Notes: generated from the sequence alone by a model not told the origin. 64,000 nt of DNA from CAVDHB01 sp963608705 (GCA_963608705.1 CAVDHB010000027.1:62001-126000); one strand, 5' to 3'. Counted from the stretch's first letter, positions 52,020-61,696 are shown. Numbers and translations are program-made.

Positions 52020-52583
52020 ATGACACGTAAGACACTGTTACTCATTTTATTCTGTTTCACAGGCATCCTGATGTCGGAAGCGGCTTCAAAGAAAGCGGCC
52101 GCCTTCTTTGCGGAAGCCACCGTGGACAAGAAAGAAGTCAACATCAATGACCGCCTGCTGCTGACCGTCAAATTCTTCATGCCCACTAACGCACAGGTAG
52201 AATCCGTAGGGACGAACCGTTTCACTTTCAAAGGCTTCCAGACGGAGGAACTCGACCCATTCTTCTCACAGGGCTACCAATATGAGCGGAGGGACGGAAA
52301 GGTGTACCGCACCCTCGTATGGAAACAGTATATCCTCACACCGCAGAAAAAAGGCACGTTCGTCATCCCCTCGCTAAAAAGCGAAGTGTCGCTCATTGTG
52401 TTCGACCAGCGGCAGGACGACGACATGGATCCCTTCAACTTCTTCTTCCGCCAGCCACGTGGCCATAGAGAAAGCGCGAAATTCGCCACCAAGGCGTTTC
52501 GTGTGAAAGTGACGGGGAAGAAAGAAAAGAAAGCCATGCCTCAAACGACAGACGACAACGATATGCAGTTCAAGCGTTTATAA
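52020..52583 (+). CDS. Short BatD-like exported protein
   Basis: A 187-residue protein with a signal peptide (LLLILFCFTGILMSEA). The mature part matches one N-terminal repeat of BatD proteins: AEATVDKKEVNINDRLLLTVKF, then the Tyr/Trp-rich VYRTLVWKQYILTPQKKGTFVIPSL. There is no C-terminal membrane anchor as in full BatD (over 500 residues), so it is a stand-alone beta-sandwich. Other bat genes are absent. It ends the six-gene unit and its stop overlaps the convergent MATE stop by 6 nt. Confidence 0.8.
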   Translation: MTRKTLLLILFCFTGILMSEAASKKAAAFFAEATVDKKEVNINDRLLLTVKFFMPTNAQVESVGTNRFTFKGFQTEELDPFFSQGYQYERRDGKVYRTLVWKQYILTPQKKGTFVIPSLKSEVSLIVFDQRQDDDMDPFNFFFRQPRGHRESAKFATKAFRVKVTGKKEKKAMPQTTDDNDMQFKRL

Positions 52584-53918
52584 TCTCCTTGCCTGCCAGT
52601 TGCCTTTCTTCAAGTAAAGATAGCTGAACAGACCGATGAACAACGCATACACGTGTTCTGTCGTCCAGCAAACAGCCATGTTGGAACGCAGTCCCATGAT
52701 GACGAACGCGCTGTAGCCCACGTAGATGGCCAAGGCACCCAGTTCAAGCAGAAACGCTTTCTCGGTATTGCCCGTCCCCGACACAGCCTGAAACAGGATA
52801 TTGCCGGGAATCATGACCAGGTAAGCCGTGCAAAGCGACCATACGACCGGCACGGAAGCCTGTACAAGCTCGGGTATGTCCGTATAAATACGGATCACCG
52901 CAGAGGGAATGACGGCGTAAATCAGAATGAAAGGCATCACTACTATATAGGCGATGCGGATATGACGGCGGATGAGAGGCCATACGGCCTCCATCTTTCC
53001 CGCCCCCATCAGGTTTCCCACCAAGGAGCTGCACGTAGACGCCAAGGCCATGATCATCATGAACGTGACTCCAGACACACTGCGGACAATGTTCGCCACG
53101 GCCAATTGCTCCTCTCCCAAATGCTCTATGAAGATAAAGAAGATGAACCAGGTGGAGAGCGAAACGAAGTTCTGTATCATCGACCAGATGGATATGCCCA
53201 GAATGGAACGCAGGACGGAGAGACGGAACTTCGGCAGCTGATGCAGACAAAAACGGTGTATGTCTGTCTTGAAACGCATGTACAGGATGAAAAACACGAG
53301 CGAGAAGCACTCCGCCAAGGTAGAACCGATGGCCGACCCGGCGATACCCAAGGCAGGCAGTCCGCATTTTCCGAATATCAGCACATAGTTCAGTCCGGCA
53401 TTCAGCACCAGCATCAGCAGGGAGTTGAAAGTCAAAGGCCGTGTCTGAGTGGTTCCCACATAAAACGCGCGGTACATCACAATCTGGAAAGAGAAGAAAA
53501 GACCGATGATGCGCCAGTGCAAGAACTCCTGCGTGGCGGCATAGACCTCAGGAGAGGATATGAGGACAGCCAGCAAAGGGCCGGACATATACTTGGCCAG
53601 CAGAAAGAGGACAACGGACAAAAACAACTGGAAGTACACTCCTTGGTAGAAGATTCCCCCTATCCGTCCGTATTCCTTCGCCCCGTTGCGACGGGCGACC
53701 AGTATCTGAGTACCCACACTGAAACCGAACCCAAGCATGTACACAGCGATATAGAACACGCCGGCGATGGCGGACGCACCCAGCTCCACCTCACCCACTC
53801 TGCCGAGAAAGGCAGTGTCCGTAAGTCCTATCAACTGCTGAATCACAAGGCTTATCATGATGGGATAAGCGATGCGTAGAATATCTTTCGTGCTATAAAC
53901 AGTCTGAGTGTGGCTCAT
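52578..53918 (-). CDS. MATE-family efflux transporter
   Basis: Inner membrane multidrug/toxin exporter of the MATE family (NorM/DinF type), 446 residues with twelve predicted helices. Family features are LIGLTDTAFLGRVGEVELGASAIAG and the second-half repeat NIVRSVSGVTFMMIMALASTCSSLVGNLMGAG. Substrates are unknown. It is 3 nt after radA, so it shares the corA-radA-MATE leftward unit. Confidence 0.93.
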   Translation of the reverse strand: MSHTQTVYSTKDILRIAYPIMISLVIQQLIGLTDTAFLGRVGEVELGASAIAGVFYIAVYMLGFGFSVGTQILVARRNGAKEYGRIGGIFYQGVYFQLFLSVVLFLLAKYMSGPLLAVLISSPEVYAATQEFLHWRIIGLFFSFQIVMYRAFYVGTTQTRPLTFNSLLMLVLNAGLNYVLIFGKCGLPALGIAGSAIGSTLAECFSLVFFILYMRFKTDIHRFCLHQLPKFRLSVLRSILGISIWSMIQNFVSLSTWFIFFIFIEHLGEEQLAVANIVRSVSGVTFMMIMALASTCSSLVGNLMGAGKMEAVWPLIRRHIRIAYIVVMPFILIYAVIPSAVIRIYTDIPELVQASVPVVWSLCTAYLVMIPGNILFQAVSGTGNTEKAFLLELGALAIYVGYSAFVIMGLRSNMAVCWTTEHVYALFIGLFSYLYLKKGNWQARRL

Positions 53919-53921
53919 ATG

Positions 53922-55292
53922 TCATCCAAATAGTGCGTGCAGAGCTTCCGTGACTCTTTTCACGGGTATCAGCTCAATCTTCATTCCTGTGGTGTCAATG
54001 CCCGTCAGATTATAGGCGGGTATGATTATCTTGGCGAAACCCAGTTTCTCGGCTTCCGCTATGCGTTGCAAGATACGGTTCACCGGGCGTATCTCCCCGC
54101 TCAGTCCCACTTCTCCCGCCATACACACATCCTTGTCTATGCCCGTGTCCACATTGCTGCCTAAAATGGCGGCAATGACCGAGAGGTCGATGGCAGGGTC
54201 TGTCACCTTCAGTCCGCCGGCGATGTTCAGGAACACGTCTTTCTGTCCCAGCTTGAACCCCACTTTCTTTTCCAGTACGGCCAAGAGCATGTTCATGCGC
54301 CGCAAGTCATATCCCGTGGCCGAACGTTGGGGCGTACCATAGGCGGCGGTACTTACCAGCGCCTGTGTCTCGATAAGCAACGGACGCACCCCCTCCAGCG
54401 CAGCCGCTATGGCGATACCGCTCACATCCTCACGGTCTTCGCTCAGCAGCAGCTCCGAGGGATTCGACACTTGTCTCAACCCGTCCGCACGCATCTCGTA
54501 AATGCCTATTTCCGAAGTACTTCCAAACCGATTCTTAATGCTTCGCAAGATACGGTACAAATGATGCTGGTCGCCCTCGAACTGTATCACGGTATCCACA
54601 ATATGTTCCAGTATCTTCGGGCCGGCCAACGCCCCCTCCTTATTAATATGTCCGATGATGATTACGGAAATGCCCGACTGCTTCGCCATTTTCAGAAGCA
54701 GTGTGGCGCATTCCCTCACCTGTGAGATACTGCCAGGGGAAGATTCCACCGCTTCGGTGGCAATGGTCTGAATGGAATCAATGACCACGATGTCTGGCCG
54801 TACATTCTTTATCTGTGTAAGGATTTCCTCTAATGAAGTCTCGCAAAGCACCTCACAATCAGCATCATGCGTTATGCGGTCAGCTCTCAGTTTCAGCTGC
54901 CGCTCACTTTCCTCCGCACTGACATACAGCACTTGTCGCCCTTTCAGTCTCAGCACGGTCTGGAGGATAAGCGTGGATTTCCCGATACCCGGTTCTCCAC
55001 CGAGCAGCACCAAAGAACCCGGCACCAATCCACCGCCCAGCACACGGTTGAACTCCGCATCCTGCATGTCTATCCGTATCTCCTCGCCCGCCTCAATCTC
55101 GTTCATCCGTTTCGGACGAGCCTTACCTCTTTCCTGCCGGAAAGGCTGGACGGCTGAAGACGATACGGAGGACTTGCGCACAGTCATCTCTTTGAACGTG
55201 TTCCACTGTCCGCACGAAGGGCATTTGCCAATCCATTTCGGTGTCTCATAGCCGCATTCCGTACAGACATAGACGGTCTTTTCCTTTGCCAT
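53922..55292 (-). CDS. radA: DNA repair protein RadA (Sms)
   Basis: RecA-like ATPase helicase that aids branch migration in recombination; 456 residues. The N-terminal C4 zinc finger (CTECGYE and CPSCGQW), Walker A GGEPGIGKST, the RadA-specific KNRFGSTSEIG, and the C-terminal Lon-like domain (DVFLNIAGGLKVTDPAIDLSV) are all present. It lies 12 nt after corA. Confidence 0.97.
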   Translation of the reverse strand: MAKEKTVYVCTECGYETPKWIGKCPSCGQWNTFKEMTVRKSSVSSSAVQPFRQERGKARPKRMNEIEAGEEIRIDMQDAEFNRVLGGGLVPGSLVLLGGEPGIGKSTLILQTVLRLKGRQVLYVSAEESERQLKLRADRITHDADCEVLCETSLEEILTQIKNVRPDIVVIDSIQTIATEAVESSPGSISQVRECATLLLKMAKQSGISVIIIGHINKEGALAGPKILEHIVDTVIQFEGDQHHLYRILRSIKNRFGSTSEIGIYEMRADGLRQVSNPSELLLSEDREDVSGIAIAAALEGVRPLLIETQALVSTAAYGTPQRSATGYDLRRMNMLLAVLEKKVGFKLGQKDVFLNIAGGLKVTDPAIDLSVIAAILGSNVDTGIDKDVCMAGEVGLSGEIRPVNRILQRIAEAEKLGFAKIIIPAYNLTGIDTTGMKIELIPVKRVTEALHALFG

Positions 55293-55304
55293 AAAAACCA
55301 GTGT

Positions 55305-56228
55305 TTAAATCCAATGTTTCTTCCGGAAATACCACACACTGCCCCCCGTCAGCACCACAGACACCACCAGCACCAGCACAAAGCCCCAAGAGGAGTTCTC
55401 CATGCCGTTGCGGAGGTTCATGCCATACCAACTGGCAATCAACGTGGGAAGCATCAAGATGATGGAAATGGAAGTCAGCACACGCATCACGGTACTCATA
55501 TTGTTGTTGATGACATTGGCGTAAGTGTCCATCGTGCTGTCCAGGATGTTGTTGTAAATCAGCGTGGTTTCCCTCGCCTGGTTCATCTCGATGTTCACAT
55601 CCTCAATCAGCTCGGCATCCACCTCGTCCACAGGAAGCTTGAACTTCAGTTTGGAGAGCAGCGTCTCGTTGCCACGGATGGAAGTCACAAAATACGTCAG
55701 ACTGTCCTGCAACCGTGACAAGGCTATCATGTCCTTGTTGTCTATCTGTTTGTCCAGATTGTGCTTGGAACGTTCAATGTTCACGCTGACCTGCTTCAAG
55801 CATTTCAAATACCACACGGAAGAAGAAAGGAAGAGCCGAAAGATGAGGTCTACATGGTCGGTGAATCCGTTCTTCTTACGGTAATACGCCACGAAGTCGT
55901 TCATCATGTTGGTCTCGTAATAACTCACTGTGATTAACACACCGTCTTTGAGAATCACGCCTAAAGGGAGCGTCATGTAAGGCGCTCTTGACTTAGTCTC
56001 TTTCACGTAAGGTATACGAAGAATGATGAGAAGCCATCCCTCGTCGTCCTCGAAACGCGCCCGCTCGTCCTTATCGGCGATGTCCGAGAGAAAATAATCA
56101 GGGAACTTAAAGGTGTCAAGCAGGTAGTCCATCTCTTCTTGGGTGGGACACGTTACCTGCATCCAGCTGCCTGCCTCCCACTGTTCCAATGGGCGCAGAC
56201 CGTTTTTAATATTCCAAATTGTCCGCAT
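55305..56228 (-). CDS. corA: CorA-type Mg2+/Co2+ transporter
   Basis: Pentameric divalent metal channel. From the Met at 56228 the protein has 307 residues; the longer ORF (start 56273) adds 15 residues not usual in the family. A large cytoplasmic alpha/beta domain (CPTQEEMDYLL to about 225), a long stalk helix, and two C-terminal membrane helices with the filter motif GMN (YGMNLRNGME) are present. The promoter element TACTTTTG (minus strand, 56353-56346) lies about 120 nt upstream, leaving room for a leader that could respond to Mg2+, though none was recognised. It leads the corA-radA-MATE unit. Confidence 0.93.
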   Translation of the reverse strand: MRTIWNIKNGLRPLEQWEAGSWMQVTCPTQEEMDYLLDTFKFPDYFLSDIADKDERARFEDDEGWLLIILRIPYVKETKSRAPYMTLPLGVILKDGVLITVSYYETNMMNDFVAYYRKKNGFTDHVDLIFRLFLSSSVWYLKCLKQVSVNIERSKHNLDKQIDNKDMIALSRLQDSLTYFVTSIRGNETLLSKLKFKLPVDEVDAELIEDVNIEMNQARETTLIYNNILDSTMDTYANVINNNMSTVMRVLTSISIILMLPTLIASWYGMNLRNGMENSSWGFVLVLVVSVVLTGGSVWYFRKKHWI

Positions 56229-56345
56229 AAACACAGTCTTTACGCTTCGGTCAAGGCCCGTATTCATGCGCAAGCCACGACCGAATCAGTTTTTCTTGTT
56301 TTCCGAGTGATAGTCGTCCATAGATTGAATTTACTATTGCGGACG

Positions 56346-56353
56346 CAAAAGTA
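56346..56353 (-). promoter_or_regulatory. -7 promoter element of the corA unit
   Basis: CAAAAGTA on the plus strand is TACTTTTG on the minus strand, matching TAnnTTTG. It touches the end of the GH51 terminator, so the units are packed back to back. A -33 element is weak. Confidence 0.6.
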
Positions 56354-56388
56354 CGAAAAAAACGGGAAAAGACAATGCCTTCTCCCGT
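56354..56388 (-). terminator. Terminator of the GH51 unit
   Basis: ACGGGAGAAGG and CTTTTCCCGT form a stem on the minus strand, followed by seven T. It lies about 28 nt after the GH51 stop. Confidence 0.85.
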
Positions 56389-56415
56389 CAATAATAACGT
56401 TTCTTTAACTACACC

Positions 56416-58392
56416 TTATTTCACTTTATACACGGCGAAGGTGTAAGCAGGTATATTCTCCGTCAGCGTAGTGCCGCTCACGTTCAGCGATTTCTCCGTC
56501 GGCACAAACTTTGTCGGATTGTCCAGCGTGTTGTCCTCGTAGAGCTTGTCCGTACCGTAAGTTATCACACTTCCCTGTGTGAAGGTCTGTGATTTCTTCA
56601 GTCCCTTGAAGTTCAGTTTGACCGACTGGGGCTTCTCCGTAATGTTCACCACCTTGACGATATATTGCTTTCCTTTTGCGTCCCAAACAGCGCTGGCGTA
56701 GATGCCATCCTGCCCCGTCACGTTCTTTCCGTCACTCTTCACGGCCAGGGTATTCGTGCCTTTGTTCTGGCTGTAGAGCTGCTGCACATAGTAGCTGCAA
56801 GAACGCACGCTGCGGGTGTTGTCATACCAGATCAAGTCTGGTCTCCACTGCCATCCTTCCACATGCGCGAACAAGGGCGCATACGTAGCCATGCGCACCA
56901 CATCGGCGTTTCGTTCCAGTCCTGTCATGAACGCCGCTTCCAGCAAGGAGGCGTGGAAATGGTTGAACTTGCGTCCTTTCCCGTGGCAAGCGTACTCTCC
57001 CGCGAAGACTTTCGGTCCCTTGCGGTCGTAATTGTCGTAACGTGCCGCACTGTTGATGAACCAGTTCTCAGGACGATAGAAATGCTCATCCACCAAGTCC
57101 ACCTTCAGCTTCTTCATCTGCGGCCACAGATAGTCGAAATCCTTACCCTCTGAATTAGGACCGGATGAGCCGATAATCTGTATCTCTGGATGGATCTTGC
57201 GCAACTCCTTCACGAAGAGAGCCAACCGCTCCGGGTAGAGTGGTCCCCACTGTTCGTTGCCCACACCAAGATACTTCAGGTTGAAAGGTGCGGGATGTCC
57301 CATGTCCGCTCTCAACTTGCCCCATTTGGTAGTGGTGGATCCGTTGGCGAACTCAATCAAGTCCAACGCGTCCTGGATATAAGGACGCAAAGAGTCCAAA
57401 GGCACTTGCGCGTCTTTCTTGGAAGCCGGATTCTGATACTGGCAAGCCAGTCCCACATTCAAAATGGGCAACGGCTCGGCTCCTATCTCCTCGGAGAGTT
57501 GGAAATACTCGTAGAATCCCAGTCCGTAGCTCTGGAAGTAGTCGGGGAAATAGCGGTGGTGGAAGGTGTATTCCCAGCGGTTGCGGTTCAGCGGACGGTC
57601 TTCCACCGGTCCCACCGTGTTCTTCCACTGGTAACGGTCATCCATGTTCGTGCCTTCCACGATACATCCTCCGGGGAAACGGAACACGCCCGGACGCAAG
57701 TCGTACAGCGCCTGCGCCAAGTCCTTGCGCATACCGTTCTCGTGTCCCTTCCAAGTGTCCACCGGGAAGAGCGACACATGCTCCAAGTCCACCTGCCCTT
57801 TGGAAGTGAGGAAGATGCGCAAATGCGCCTTGGCGAAGTCTGCGGGCGATTTCAGCACCACTTGATACTTCTTCCATTCGCCCGAAGTGATGTCCAGCGG
57901 TTTGGAGACCAATACCTGTGTCTCCGCCTGTGAAGCCGGGTCAATCAGTTCCACACGCAGGCTCTCCTTGGTGGAGTTCTCCGGCAGACGCGCCCACACA
58001 GAGAAGCGGTACTCCGCCCCTTTGTGCAGTCCGATGCCGAAGAAGCCTTCGTTGTCCAGTCCCGTACCCATGTCCTTGTGCGCAGGCTGGCCGAGACGCA
58101 CATAGTGCGGATTGCGTTTAAAAGGACCGTCATCCAGCACTTTCACGTTGCCGAAGGATTTCCATCCCATCAGATGTTGCGGAAACTCGAAAGAGCGGTT
58201 CTTCACCAGCTCCGCATACAGTCCGCCATCCGCTCCGAAGTTGATGTCCTCGAAGAAGATGCCGTACATCGTGTCGGAGATTTTCGCGCCGGGCTTTGCG
58301 GCGTTAATCGTGATTTCTTTCGTCTGAGCCATGGCGGAGACTGGCAACGAAAGCCCCAGTCCTACCAAAGCGGTAAAAAATAAGTTTGGCAT
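56416..58392 (-). CDS. Secreted GH51 alpha-L-arabinofuranosidase
   Basis: Removes L-arabinofuranose from arabinan and arabinoxylan. The 658-residue protein has a signal peptide (LVGLGLSLPVSAMAQ), the GH51 start MYGIFFEDINFGADGG, a carbohydrate-binding-like insert (about 75-200), and the TIM barrel. The acid/base is E380 in LGVGNEQWG and the nucleophile is E436 in DEHFY. The C-terminal beta domain ends AYTFAVYKVK. It follows the exonuclease gene by 30 nt, an incidental pairing. Together with the GH43 enzyme at 21966-23672 it points to plant arabinoxylan/arabinan use. Confidence 0.95.
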   Translation of the reverse strand: MPNLFFTALVGLGLSLPVSAMAQTKEITINAAKPGAKISDTMYGIFFEDINFGADGGLYAELVKNRSFEFPQHLMGWKSFGNVKVLDDGPFKRNPHYVRLGQPAHKDMGTGLDNEGFFGIGLHKGAEYRFSVWARLPENSTKESLRVELIDPASQAETQVLVSKPLDITSGEWKKYQVVLKSPADFAKAHLRIFLTSKGQVDLEHVSLFPVDTWKGHENGMRKDLAQALYDLRPGVFRFPGGCIVEGTNMDDRYQWKNTVGPVEDRPLNRNRWEYTFHHRYFPDYFQSYGLGFYEYFQLSEEIGAEPLPILNVGLACQYQNPASKKDAQVPLDSLRPYIQDALDLIEFANGSTTTKWGKLRADMGHPAPFNLKYLGVGNEQWGPLYPERLALFVKELRKIHPEIQIIGSSGPNSEGKDFDYLWPQMKKLKVDLVDEHFYRPENWFINSAARYDNYDRKGPKVFAGEYACHGKGRKFNHFHASLLEAAFMTGLERNADVVRMATYAPLFAHVEGWQWRPDLIWYDNTRSVRSCSYYVQQLYSQNKGTNTLAVKSDGKNVTGQDGIYASAVWDAKGKQYIVKVVNITEKPQSVKLNFKGLKKSQTFTQGSVITYGTDKLYEDNTLDNPTKFVPTEKSLNVSGTTLTENIPAYTFAVYKVK

Positions 58393-58422
58393 TTATCAGT
58401 TAGGTTTAATGAATAAAATGGT

Positions 58423-59178
58423 TTACAAGTCAATGTCCACCTCCACTGGACAATGGTCGGAGCCGAATACTTCCGTGTGGATGTCCGCCTTTTCCAGTTG
58501 GGCATCCAGGCGGTTGGAGACGAGGAAATAGTCGATTCTCCATCCTGCGTTCTTCTCCCTCGCCTTGAAGCGATAAGACCACCACGAATACACCCCCGTC
58601 TTGTCAGGAAAGAAATGACGGTAGGTGTCCGTGAAACCGGCGTTCAGCAAGCAGGTGAATTTCTCTCGTTCCTCGTCCGTGAAGCCGGCGTTCTTCCGGT
58701 TGGACTTCGGGTTTTTCAAGTCAATCTCCTCATGCGCCACGTTCATGTCGCCGCACACCACCACCGGTTTCCTCGCGTCCAGTCTCAACAGATATTCCCG
58801 GAACGCATCGTCCCACGTCATGCGGTAGTCCAACCTCCGCAACTCGTTTTGCGAATTGGGCGTGTAGACGGTCACGAGATAGAATTTCTCCATCTCCAAT
58901 GTAATGACCCTGCCCTCTTTGTCGTGTTCCTCCATGCCCAGTCCGTAGCTCACGCTCAGCGGCTGATGTTTGGAGAACACTGCCGTGCCAGAGTACCCTT
59001 TCTTCTCCGCATAATTCCAAAAAGAATGATAACCGGGAAAGGCGAGGTCAAGTTGTCCCTCCTGCATCTTTGTCTCCTGAAGGCAGAAGAAGTCGGCGTC
59101 CAGCTGCGTGAAAGCGTCGGTAAAGCCCTTAGTTACACAAGCCCGTAGGCCGTTCACATTCCAAGATATGAATTTCAT
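58423..59178 (-). CDS. xth: Exodeoxyribonuclease III
   Basis: AP endonuclease and 3'-5' exonuclease of base-excision repair; 251 residues from the ATG at 59178. Motifs: FISWNVNGLRA, FCLQETKM (catalytic Glu), CGDMNVAHEEIDL, and the C-terminal GSDHCPVEVDI. The longer in-frame start overlaps the promoter region of the porin gene and is not used. It leads into the GH51 gene. Confidence 0.96.
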   Translation of the reverse strand: MKFISWNVNGLRACVTKGFTDAFTQLDADFFCLQETKMQEGQLDLAFPGYHSFWNYAEKKGYSGTAVFSKHQPLSVSYGLGMEEHDKEGRVITLEMEKFYLVTVYTPNSQNELRRLDYRMTWDDAFREYLLRLDARKPVVVCGDMNVAHEEIDLKNPKSNRKNAGFTDEEREKFTCLLNAGFTDTYRHFFPDKTGVYSWWSYRFKAREKNAGWRIDYFLVSNRLDAQLEKADIHTEVFGSDHCPVEVDIDL

Positions 59179-59274
59179 GTACTGTCCTGTTTTATTTCTT
59201 TTTGCAAATATAGTGTTTTTTCTCAATCCCGCAAACAATATTGTGTATTTTGTACATTTTTCGTTTTATTCTTT

Positions 59275-59306
59275 CTTGGTACTTCCCTCCGATTGCACTA
59301 TCTTTG
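59275..59306 (+). promoter_or_regulatory. Promoter of the putative porin gene
   Basis: CTTG at about 59275-59278 (one mismatch to TTTG), a 20 nt gap, and TATCTTTG at 59299-59306, eight bases before the start codon. The leader would be very short or the transcript nearly leaderless. Confidence 0.65.
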
Positions 59307-59314
59307 CACCCATT

Positions 59315-61399
59315 ATGCGCAAGATTACAGTTTTACTTCTTATATTCATCTCGCTCTGGACAGCAAGTCCCGTCCGGGCACAGGTGAACAACCCGTTCTC
59401 CAACATGAACGAGAACGGACAATTCGACCAGTTCAACGGACAAGACCCCAACAAACCCGACTCCGCCACCATGCAAGGCACAGACCGTTTCGTGCCTATC
59501 GACGTGAAAAGCTGGAGAGTGGACGAACGTCTGGGGTATGTCATTCCGGCCGACGTGGACACTCTCCACCATCAGTTCATGAACAAACACTTCACCGAAG
59601 GGGTGAATGGCGAGTACAATATATTGGGAAACACGGGCACTCCCCGCTACTCCCGCATCTTCGCCAACCGCAAGCCGTGGACGCAGGATGTCTTCGCCGA
59701 CCCTTACGACTTCTTCCTGAAAAATCCGGGAGACTTCCTGTTCTTCAATACCAAGTCTCCTTATACAAACATCACTTATGACTGGTGCGGCGACAAGCGT
59801 ATCGGCGACGACCGCTTGCAATTCACCCTGGCCGTGAATCCGAACAAGCGGCTGAACATCGGCGTGCGCATTGATTACCTCTACGGACGCGGCTATTACA
59901 ACAACCAAGCCACGGCTCACTTCGGCGGCACGGCCTTCTCCTCTTACAGGGGAAACCACTACCAGATGCACCTCGTCTACTCCATCAACCACATGAAGAT
60001 GCAGGAAAACGGAGGAATCATGGACGACAACTACATCACGCATCCCGAGAACATGACCCAGAGCGTGCAGTCGCAGGACATTCCCACGGTATTCGAGCAG
60101 ACATGGAACCGCCAGCATATCAACGACTTCTTCTTCACCCACCGCTATAACGTGGGATTCTACCGTACCGAGAAGCTTCGCAACGAAGCGGACCCGCACG
60201 GGAAAGACTCCATCCGCACAGTGAGAACGCTCGTGCCTGTGACAAGTTTCATCCACACGCTGCGCATACAGTCGAACGAACATACCTATATCGCCTATCA
60301 GACACCGGAGAACTACTACTTGAACACCTTCATCCCGGGCGACTCCACGTATGTGGACCAGCGGTTTCTTTCCGTGAAGAACACGGTGGGAATCGAGTTG
60401 CTGGAAGGCTTCAACAAATGGGCGAAGATGGGTCTCACCGCTTTCGCCTCTTACGAGATGCGGCGGTTCCGCCAACCGGGCAAACTCGCCAACGGCTCGA
60501 TTATCGAGGAAAAGACCAAGGACAACATCTTCTCCGTAGGCGGACGTATCTCTAAGCGACAGGGAAAACTGTTACACTACGACGTGACAGGCGAGATTCC
60601 GCTTAGCGGACAGGAATTAGGGGCGTTCAACGTGACAGGTAACGGAGACTTGAACATTCCGTTCCTCAAAAAGGACACGGTGAGGGTGGACTTGAAAGCC
60701 TTCGTCCGTAACCAGGCCATCCCCTACTTCTGGCAGCACACGCACACAAAGAATTTCTGGTGGGACTTGGACTTGAACAAGCAGCTGCACACGCACATAG
60801 AGGGCGCATTCTCGCTGAAACGGACCCGCACCACGCTCCGCATAGCGGTGGACAACGTAACGAATATGCTTTACTTCCAGCGGGCTGACCAGGAGAGCGG
60901 CGCAGCATGGCTGAACAATGTGACCTTGAACCAGAAAAGCGGAAGCGTGCAGGTGCTGATGGCTCAGCTGTCGCAGGGACTGAGCTGGAAGGTGCTGCAC
61001 TGGGACAACGAAATCACTTGGCAGAAAAGCTCGGACAAGGACGTACTGCCGCTACCCGACCTGAACATCTACTCGAACCTCTATCTGGCTTTCCGGCTGT
61101 TCCGGGTGCTGGATTTCGAGATTGGCGCCGACGCGAGGTTCTTCACCCAATACTACGCTTACGACTATTCTCCCGAACTGGGACAATACGTGAACCAGGA
61201 CGCGGCCCGTCGCATCAAGATTGGAAGCTATCCCATCGTGAACGCTTACATAAACTGCAACTTGAAGCACATGCGTTTCTATATCATGATGAGCCACGTG
61301 AGCAGCGGCATGGGAAACCGTAATATGTTCCTCGCTCCTCACTACCCCATCAACCCGCGCATCTTGAAGTTCGGTCTTTCGTGGAATCTGTATAACTGA
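59315..61399 (+). CDS. Bacteroidetes putative porin
   Basis: Large outer membrane beta-barrel of the 'putative porin' family, 694 residues from ATG at 59315. A signal peptide ends SPVRAQ, followed by an Asn/Gln-rich stretch (NPFSNMNENGQFDQFNGQD), a conserved region WRVDERLGYVIPADVDTLHHQF, then repeated amphipathic strands to the end (PRILKFGLSWNLYN). It is close to the start of transcription (see promoter). Proteins of this family are abundant in the outer membrane of Bacteroidales; transport specificity is unknown. The ORF upstream to 59108 overlaps xth and is not coding. Confidence 0.88.
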   Translation: MRKITVLLLIFISLWTASPVRAQVNNPFSNMNENGQFDQFNGQDPNKPDSATMQGTDRFVPIDVKSWRVDERLGYVIPADVDTLHHQFMNKHFTEGVNGEYNILGNTGTPRYSRIFANRKPWTQDVFADPYDFFLKNPGDFLFFNTKSPYTNITYDWCGDKRIGDDRLQFTLAVNPNKRLNIGVRIDYLYGRGYYNNQATAHFGGTAFSSYRGNHYQMHLVYSINHMKMQENGGIMDDNYITHPENMTQSVQSQDIPTVFEQTWNRQHINDFFFTHRYNVGFYRTEKLRNEADPHGKDSIRTVRTLVPVTSFIHTLRIQSNEHTYIAYQTPENYYLNTFIPGDSTYVDQRFLSVKNTVGIELLEGFNKWAKMGLTAFASYEMRRFRQPGKLANGSIIEEKTKDNIFSVGGRISKRQGKLLHYDVTGEIPLSGQELGAFNVTGNGDLNIPFLKKDTVRVDLKAFVRNQAIPYFWQHTHTKNFWWDLDLNKQLHTHIEGAFSLKRTRTTLRIAVDNVTNMLYFQRADQESGAAWLNNVTLNQKSGSVQVLMAQLSQGLSWKVLHWDNEITWQKSSDKDVLPLPDLNIYSNLYLAFRLFRVLDFEIGADARFFTQYYAYDYSPELGQYVNQDAARRIKIGSYPIVNAYINCNLKHMRFYIMMSHVSSGMGNRNMFLAPHYPINPRILKFGLSWNLYN

Positions 61400-61421
61400 C
61401 ACACTCTTAACCGTCGGCCAT

Positions 61422-61444
61422 GCCTCTCGTGTTTTTTCTTAAAT
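61422..61444. repeat. Direct repeat flanking the Rpn nuclease gene (left copy)
   Basis: GCCTCTCGTG followed by TTTTTTCTTAAAT; the right copy at 62761-62784 differs by one small indel. The pair brackets 61445-62760, which contains the Rpn gene. Confidence 0.6.
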
Positions 61445-61696
61445 CTGGATGAAACAGCGATTGCAGGCATGGTGGATTCCCGCGGTCTTCGTATCTGATA
61501 GAGGAAGTTATGGTGATTGTATGATGAGGTTGTTTTGCGATACAATCTCTTTATTTGTTCCTACAGATTGTAATCCGACAAACGAATAAAGCAATCGGAT
61601 TAAAATCCTGATAGTCAATTGAATCAAATTACAAATCCGATTCAATAAGGGTTATCCTTTTAGGCTTCTATCTTATCTCCAAAAGGGTATATAACG
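61445..61696. other. AT-rich intergenic stretch with nested inverted repeats
   Basis: No gene was found. It contains TAATCCGA (61571-61578) with its inverse TCGGATTA (61595-61602), and ATTGAATC (61618-61625) with GATTCAAT (61639-61646); the second arm overlaps another AATCCGATT. The four sites lie within 76 nt. They could be protein-binding sites or part of a mobile-element end. Confidence 0.5.

Noticed and set aside
52653..53879. 408-residue plus-strand frame over the MATE gene
   Set aside because: Highly hydrophilic His/Gln/Asp-rich translation, the expected complement of membrane-helix codons.
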